9,597 bases of DNA from Nitrososphaerota archaeon (lineage in GTDB: Archaea > Thermoproteota > Nitrososphaeria > Nitrososphaerales > Nitrosopumilaceae). The DNA is taken from contig JAUWQG010000030.1 in assembly GCA_030611185.1 (NCBI GenBank), forward strand, positions 1 to 9,597, given 5' to 3'. The position numbers were made by a program, and so were the translations under genes. Below are positions 6,928-9,597 of this stretch, piece by piece (position 1 is the stretch's first letter; each line of letters starts with the position of its first letter). Under the pieces are notes generated by a model. It was not told the origin of the DNA and searched no databases. It was given only the letters and a program-made list of their open reading frames with translations.

Positions 6928-8370
6928 CTAATATCCTCTGGCAAATATAGGAACAGACGTGCTTTGTTCGTTACAGTAAATGCACTTACCCTCTTTATTT
7001 TCCTTATCAAAAGGAATAACACGAATATCTGCACCTGTTTCTTCCTTTATTTTCTCTTCACATTCTTGTTTCCCGCACCAATTTGCATTGAAAAATCCTC
7101 CTTTCCCAATTTTTTCTTTGAATTCTGTATAGTCTGAAATATTTAGAGTATTTTGCTTTGCTTCTTCTCGTGCTGATTCTAACATATGGGTTTGAATTTC
7201 ATTTAAAATCAAATCAATTTTTTCAATTTCATCAAAACCCAAATCTGTTTTTTCTTTATTGTATCTTTTAGCCAACACAACTTTTTGTTTTGAAATATCT
7301 TTGGGACCTATCTCTATTCTTAAAGGAACCCCTTTCATTTCCCAGTCATTGAATTTGTATCCTGGTGATAATTCATTTCTATCATCAATGTGGGTTCGAA
7401 TTGATTTTGACTCTAATTGTTTTTTAATTTCATCTGATTTTTCTAAAACCCGTTTTTTATCTTCATCTGAATTATAGATTGGAACAATCACTACTTGGGT
7501 AGGTGCTACTTTGGGAGGCAAAACAAGTCCCTTGTCATCCCCGTGAACCATGATCATTGCGCCAATTAACCTCCATGACACTCCCCAAGATGTCTGCCAT
7601 GCAAAGTGCTCTACATTGTCTTTATCTGCAAACTTTACCTCAAAAGGCTTTGAAAAGTTTTGTCCAAGAAAATGTGAAGTGCCCATTTGAAGTGCTTTTC
7701 CATCTGGCATTATTGATTCCATTGTAGTGGTAAATACTGCTCCGACAAACTTTTCTTTTTCACTTTTCTTTCCAGTAACCACTGGAATTGCCAGTTCTTC
7801 CTCAACAGTATTTTTGTAGATTTCTAAAATTTTGAAAACTTCTTTTTTGGCTTCTTTTTCAGTAGAATGAACTGTATGTCCTTCTTGCCATAAGAATTCT
7901 GAAGTTCTAAGAAAAGGTTTGGTGGCTTTAATTTCTGCTCTAAGGGCAGTATTCCAAAAATTCATTTTTAATGGTAAATCTCTCCAACTTTTTATCCATT
8001 TTGAATAAAGGGTATAGGCTAATGTCTCTGAAGTTGGCCTAAGGGCAAGTCTGTCTCCAACTTCGTTTTCACCAGAATGAGTCACCCAAAATACTTCTGG
8101 GTTAAATCCTGCAAAATGCTTCTTTTCTTTTCCTAATAGTGATTCAGGAATTAAAACGGGAAGAAAACCATTTCTTATTCCATTTTGGGCAAATTTTTTA
8201 TCAAATGTGTCTTTTAGAGATTCCCATATTGAATATCCATCTGGTCTTAAAACAATTAGTCCTTTTACTGGGGCATAATCTGCTAGTTCTGCTTTTAGTA
8301 CTACTTGTGTATACCATTCACTAAAGTCATTTTTTTTAGATGCTGTTATTCCTACGCTTTCTTTGCCCAA
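6928..8370 (-). CDS. proS: Prolyl-tRNA synthetase, archaeal/eukaryal type
   Basis: This class II synthetase charges tRNA-Pro with proline. The 480-residue protein has the short archaeal/eukaryal layout without the bacterial editing insert between motifs 2 and 3. Visible are LRPDGYSIWE (41-50), RPTSE (111-115, a TxE proline-binding signature), motif 2 FLRTSEFLWQEGHT (153-166), QMGTSHFLGQNF (228-239), and motif 3 with GVSWRLIGA and HGDDKGLVLPP (263-286). The anticodon-binding domain follows (about 290-390), then the C-terminal zinc-type domain with Cys432, Cys437, Cys463 and Cys466, ending in the family's terminal Tyr (ARGY). The TTG at 8370 is the only usable start: a TGA lies four codons upstream and the next in-frame ATG is deep inside the catalytic domain. 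The start overlaps by 19 nt the open frame that follows the upstream small gene. It is the second gene of the minus-strand cluster. Confidence 0.96.
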   Translation of the reverse strand: MGKESVGITASKKNDFSEWYTQVVLKAELADYAPVKGLIVLRPDGYSIWESLKDTFDKKFAQNGIRNGFLPVLIPESLLGKEKKHFAGFNPEVFWVTHSGENEVGDRLALRPTSETLAYTLYSKWIKSWRDLPLKMNFWNTALRAEIKATKPFLRTSEFLWQEGHTVHSTEKEAKKEVFKILEIYKNTVEEELAIPVVTGKKSEKEKFVGAVFTTTMESIMPDGKALQMGTSHFLGQNFSKPFEVKFADKDNVEHFAWQTSWGVSWRLIGAMIMVHGDDKGLVLPPKVAPTQVVIVPIYNSDEDKKRVLEKSDEIKKQLESKSIRTHIDDRNELSPGYKFNDWEMKGVPLRIEIGPKDISKQKVVLAKRYNKEKTDLGFDEIEKIDLILNEIQTHMLESAREEAKQNTLNISDYTEFKEKIGKGGFFNANWCGKQECEEKIKEETGADIRVIPFDKENKEGKCIYCNEQSTSVPIFARGY

Positions 8371-8450
8371 ATCAAATTTTCAGAATGTACTTTTACTAAT
8401 GAGCCTTTCGTGATAAATTTTATCTCTACTGGAAATTTTTGTAATTCAAT
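8352..8450 (-). other. In-frame open extension after the TAG of the small Cys4 gene (32 codons)
   Basis: Directly after the TAG stop at 8453-8451 the same frame continues ATT GAA TTA CAA and stays open for 32 codons until TAG at 8354-8352. The peptide begins IELQKFPVEIKF and includes GSLVKVHSENLIWAKKA, which reads as two beta-strand-like stretches. G+C by codon position over the first 26 codons is about 10, 5 and 5, the first-position excess expected of coding DNA. There is no ATG, GTG or TTG near its beginning (only a TTG at codon 26). It could be the lost C-terminus of the upstream protein, a tiny protein started at ATT, or a sequencing or strain-specific stop. An open run this long would occur by chance in a few percent to about 10% of cases, so a chance frame is possible. 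Confidence 0.45.
8412..8424 (-). promoter_or_regulatory. Inverted repeat GATAAA-n-TTTATC upstream of proS
   Basis: A perfect 6-bp inverted repeat with one central base lies 42-54 bases before the proS TTG. Its AAATTTATC part could act as a TATA-like element for proS, leaving a short leader. It also lies in the open frame after the small gene, so it may simply be AT-rich coding sequence. Confidence 0.2.
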
Positions 8451-8738
8451 CTATAAAGGGTCGCCTTTACAAAAGACTTTTCCCATAACTCTACTTTGAA
8501 AGTTTGGACAAATAAAACATTGAATGAATTGTATGTTTTCTTTTAAAACTGGGCAATCTACAAATTCTTGCTTCATCCTTTTGAGCATTTTTGGACTTAC
8601 TCCTTTGAGTTTTAATTTACCTTTTTCGTCCATCAATCCTGCATCTTGAAGTATCAATTTGAATTCTTTTGTGAATTTGTGTTTTTCCTCAGTTTTTTGT
8701 ATTTCAACTTCATATTTTCGCTCTAATTCACCGCTCAT
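8451..8738 (-). CDS. Small conserved-looking protein with four cysteines, function unknown
   Basis: I do not recognise this 95-residue protein. The N-terminal two thirds are charged and helical-looking, rich in Lys and Glu, with LILQDAGLMDEKGKLKLKGVSPKM-type sequence at about 28-51. The C-terminal third holds four cysteines, 62, 74, 77 and 90 (Cx11CxxCx12C), in the contexts DCPV, QCFICPNF and VFCKGD, a spacing suited to a zinc or iron-sulfur site. There is no signal peptide or membrane segment. It has an ATG start with AGGA six bases upstream. It is the first gene of the probable operon leading into proS, rlmN and egtB. It stops at TAG, but the frame stays open for 32 further codons up to and into proS, so the protein may be shorter here than its relatives. 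The position before proS suggests a link to translation or RNA binding, which is inference only. Confidence 0.75.
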   Translation of the reverse strand: MSGELERKYEVEIQKTEEKHKFTKEFKLILQDAGLMDEKGKLKLKGVSPKMLKRMKQEFVDCPVLKENIQFIQCFICPNFQSRVMGKVFCKGDPL

Positions 8739-8744
8739 GGCCTA

Positions 8745-8748
8745 TCCT
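8745..8748 (-). promoter_or_regulatory. Shine-Dalgarno-like AGGA before the small Cys4 gene
   Basis: On the minus strand AAAGGATAGGCC precedes the ATG at 8738, giving AGGA with a 6-base spacer. A second purine block, GAGGAAGG, lies at 8759-8752. This is the only gene in the window with a convincing Shine-Dalgarno, and it supports the ATG as start. Confidence 0.5.
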
Positions 8749-8778
8749 TTACCTTCCTCGATTTATTACTAACGCTTT

Positions 8779-8789
8779 TTTTATTTAAA
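8779..8789 (-). promoter_or_regulatory. Candidate TATA box for the Cys4-proS-rlmN-egtB cluster
   Basis: On the minus strand TTTTTAAATAAAA is centred near 8785. Transcription would begin about 25 bases on, near 8760, leaving a leader of about 20 nt that includes the AGGA site. No other strong element is seen in this divergent gap on that strand. Confidence 0.4.
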
Positions 8790-8811
8790 AACCAATTTTG
8801 CTTTAAAAGTG

Positions 8812-8837
8812 ATTTAAAGAATAGTAACTGCTATATC
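8812..8837 (+). promoter_or_regulatory. Candidate TATA region for the receiver-domain gene
   Basis: Two TATA-like elements occur in the divergent gap: ATTTAAAG (8812-8819) and CTATATC (8831-8837). The second is centred about 25 bases before the ATG at 8859, fitting a leaderless transcript. The first is nearer the archaeal consensus and would leave a leader of about 18 nt. No Shine-Dalgarno is seen before the ATG. Confidence 0.35.
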
Positions 8838-8858
8838 GTCTAAATCACAAATTCGTTC

Positions 8859-9260
8859 ATGACCAATGTGATGATTGTTGAAAACTCTGAAAAACCACGT
8901 TTATCTGCTAAAAATCTACTTTCTTCGATTAATTACGAAATAGTATTTCAAACAAGTAATGGATATGAGGCAATTGAAAAATACGCTTTAATGAAACCCG
9001 ATCTTTTACTTTTAGATTTAAATCTCTCAAAACATGACGGATTAAGCGTCCTCAAAGAAATAAAAAAAAATCATCCAGAGTCTAAAATCATTATAACGAC
9101 TTTGCTTCCTAACAAAGAAATCCTTGAAGAATGCATCCAGTTTGGGGCAAATGCCTGTATTACAATTCCTTACAAATTGAAGGATTTTGTAAACCTAGTT
9201 ACTACTATTTGTAATTCATCTACAACCAAATCTAAGGTCGCTCCAGTAATCCTAGATTAG
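8859..9260 (+). CDS. Stand-alone CheY-like receiver-domain protein with degraded phosphorylation pocket
   Basis: This 133-residue protein is a single response-regulator receiver domain with no output domain, so it would act through protein contacts. The fold pattern is clear: VMIVENSE (first strand and acidic turn), DLLLLDLNLSKHDG with the phosphate-accepting position Asp53, IIITTLLP with Thr80/Thr81, and GANACITIPYKLKDF at the last strand. Two of the usual functional positions differ. The N-terminal acidic pair is Glu8-Asn9 instead of Asp-Asp, and the invariant Lys of the KPF motif is replaced by Ile103 (IPY). Magnesium binding and phosphorylation signalling may therefore be weak or lost. 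The last 15 or so residues (SSTTKSKVAPVILD) are a short tail beyond the domain. It has its own promoter region, divergent from the Cys4-proS cluster. No histidine kinase is nearby. Confidence 0.88.
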   Translation: MTNVMIVENSEKPRLSAKNLLSSINYEIVFQTSNGYEAIEKYALMKPDLLLLDLNLSKHDGLSVLKEIKKNHPESKIIITTLLPNKEILEECIQFGANACITIPYKLKDFVNLVTTICNSSTTKSKVAPVILD

Positions 9261-9317
9261 CTGTTCCAACTTTATGTTGTTTGAAAAAAATATTATGAAA
9301 ATGCCAATTTGTAAGTA

Positions 9318-9356
9318 TTTTTTAATATAATTTCATTTCCAACTTCATAATTTTTT
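9318..9356 (+). terminator. T-tract terminator region after the receiver gene
   Basis: Two T6 runs, at 9318-9323 and 9351-9356, follow the receiver-gene stop by about 60 and 90 bases. Tandem T-tracts without a stable hairpin are the usual archaeal terminator form. Confidence 0.35.
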
Positions 9357-9505
9357 AATCTGTATATTTTGAGAAAATAATTTCAAATAAAATGTTCTAG
9401 ATATTTGTTGCCTTTCAAAGATTTGAGATATAAAATAATTACGTAAATTGTCAGAAAAATTTGTAACAAAATAATACTTGCTTATCATCATATTTGCAAA
9501 AAATT

Positions 9506-9515
9506 AGCTATAGCT
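9506..9515. promoter_or_regulatory. 10-bp palindrome AGCTATAGCT, possible operator
   Basis: A perfect palindrome lies just upstream of the TATA-like TTTATC at 9524-9529, the right place for a regulator of a gene starting at 9557. It is short and contains TATA itself, so chance is quite possible. Confidence 0.25.
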
Positions 9516-9523
9516 TCAAAACG

Positions 9524-9529
9524 TTTATC
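9524..9529 (+). promoter_or_regulatory. Candidate TATA box for a gene starting at 9557
   Basis: TTTATC in the context AACGTTTATCTGCG is centred about 30 bases before the ATG at 9557, close to the spacing seen before egtD. This supports a leaderless transcript. Confidence 0.3.
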
Positions 9530-9556
9530 TGCGCTGATCCAAAGTTCGGTTATAGC

Positions 9557-9597
9557 ATGCATCTAAATGATAAATTAACAGCCGAGATTATTTCAAG
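9557..9597 (+). CDS. Possible start of a new gene, cut by the window end
   Basis: From the ATG at 9557 the frame is open to the window edge for 13 codons (MHLNDKLTAEIIS). The codons are typical for the window, and a TATA-like element stands at leaderless distance upstream. The other frames near the end soon stop. Too little is visible to assign a family, and an open frame this short can occur by chance. Confidence 0.4.
   Translation, partial: MHLNDKLTAEIIS

Larger units (their letters stand above)
9261..9556. other. Non-coding AT-rich stretch
   Basis: All six frames are cut by frequent stops, and no tRNA, rRNA or CRISPR-like structure is seen. It holds the T-tracts listed separately, a 9-bp direct repeat TTCCAACTT (9264-9272 and 9337-9345), an 8-bp palindrome TTACGTAA (9439-9446), a TATA-like GATATAAAAT (9427-9436) with no reading frame behind it, and a 10-bp palindrome at 9506-9515. 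Confidence 0.6.

Noticed and set aside
8139..8324. Plus-strand Leu-rich frame that looks like a membrane peptide
   Set aside because: It is antisense to the start of proS, whose conserved motifs fix the coding strand. The Leu-rich stretch comes from the complement of Lys/Glu/Thr codons.
8451..8453. TAG read as pyrrolysine
   Set aside because: Nothing in the window (no pylS, pylT or pylBCD-like gene) supports it, and the likely host lineage is not known to use pyrrolysine. Loss of the C-terminus, sequence error or ATT start are simpler.
9261..9556. Hidden tRNA, small RNA or CRISPR in the non-coding stretch
   Set aside because: There is no T-loop-like GTTCRANNC with a matching stem, no evenly spaced repeats and no stable GC-rich hairpin. 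The TATA-like element at 9427-9436 alone is not enough for an RNA gene call.

Overview
The window is AT-rich (roughly one third G+C by eye) and looks archaeal, most likely from a low-GC ammonia-oxidising thaumarchaeon (Nitrosopumilus or Nitrosarchaeum type). This is inferred from the archaeal/eukaryal-type prolyl-tRNA synthetase ending in a C-terminal Tyr, the archaeal-style SMC protein, TATA-like elements close to start codons, several TTG starts that appear leaderless, and A/T-tract gene ends. A database search would be needed to fix the genus.

Layout, left to right. (1) 2-2392 (+): the C-terminal part of a chromosome-organising SMC ATPase, cut by the window edge. (2) 2389-3357 (-): an OppF/DppF-type ABC ATPase, convergent with smc, with the two stop codons overlapping in a shared TTAA. 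It has no permease or binding-protein gene beside it. (3) 3451-4473 (+): an EgtD-like histidine Nalpha-trimethyltransferase. (4) 4476-8738 (-): a probable operon, read right to left, of a small four-cysteine protein, proS, rlmN and an EgtB-like sulfoxide synthase. egtB ends 2 bp from the end of egtD. (5) 8859-9260 (+): a stand-alone receiver-domain protein with a degraded phosphorylation pocket. (6) 9261-9597: a non-coding stretch with T-tract terminators and, at the very end, a possible leaderless start of a new gene at 9557.

The metabolic theme is ergothioneine. EgtD would make hercynine from histidine, and EgtB would add oxidised sulfur to it. EgtB has a Tyr-Tyr pair in its DinB-like domain that resembles the cysteine-using type II enzymes, so a short pathway without EgtA and EgtC is plausible. 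No EgtE-type C-S lyase is in the window. egtB shares its transcription unit with translation genes (proS, and rlmN for rRNA/tRNA A-methylation) and faces egtD, so the two pathway genes cannot be one operon.

The oddest local signal lies between the small Cys4 gene and proS. After the TAG stop of the small gene, the same frame stays open for 32 more codons with coding-like composition and runs into the proS start. This could be a truncated C-terminus, a short protein starting at a non-standard ATT, or a sequencing/strain-specific stop.
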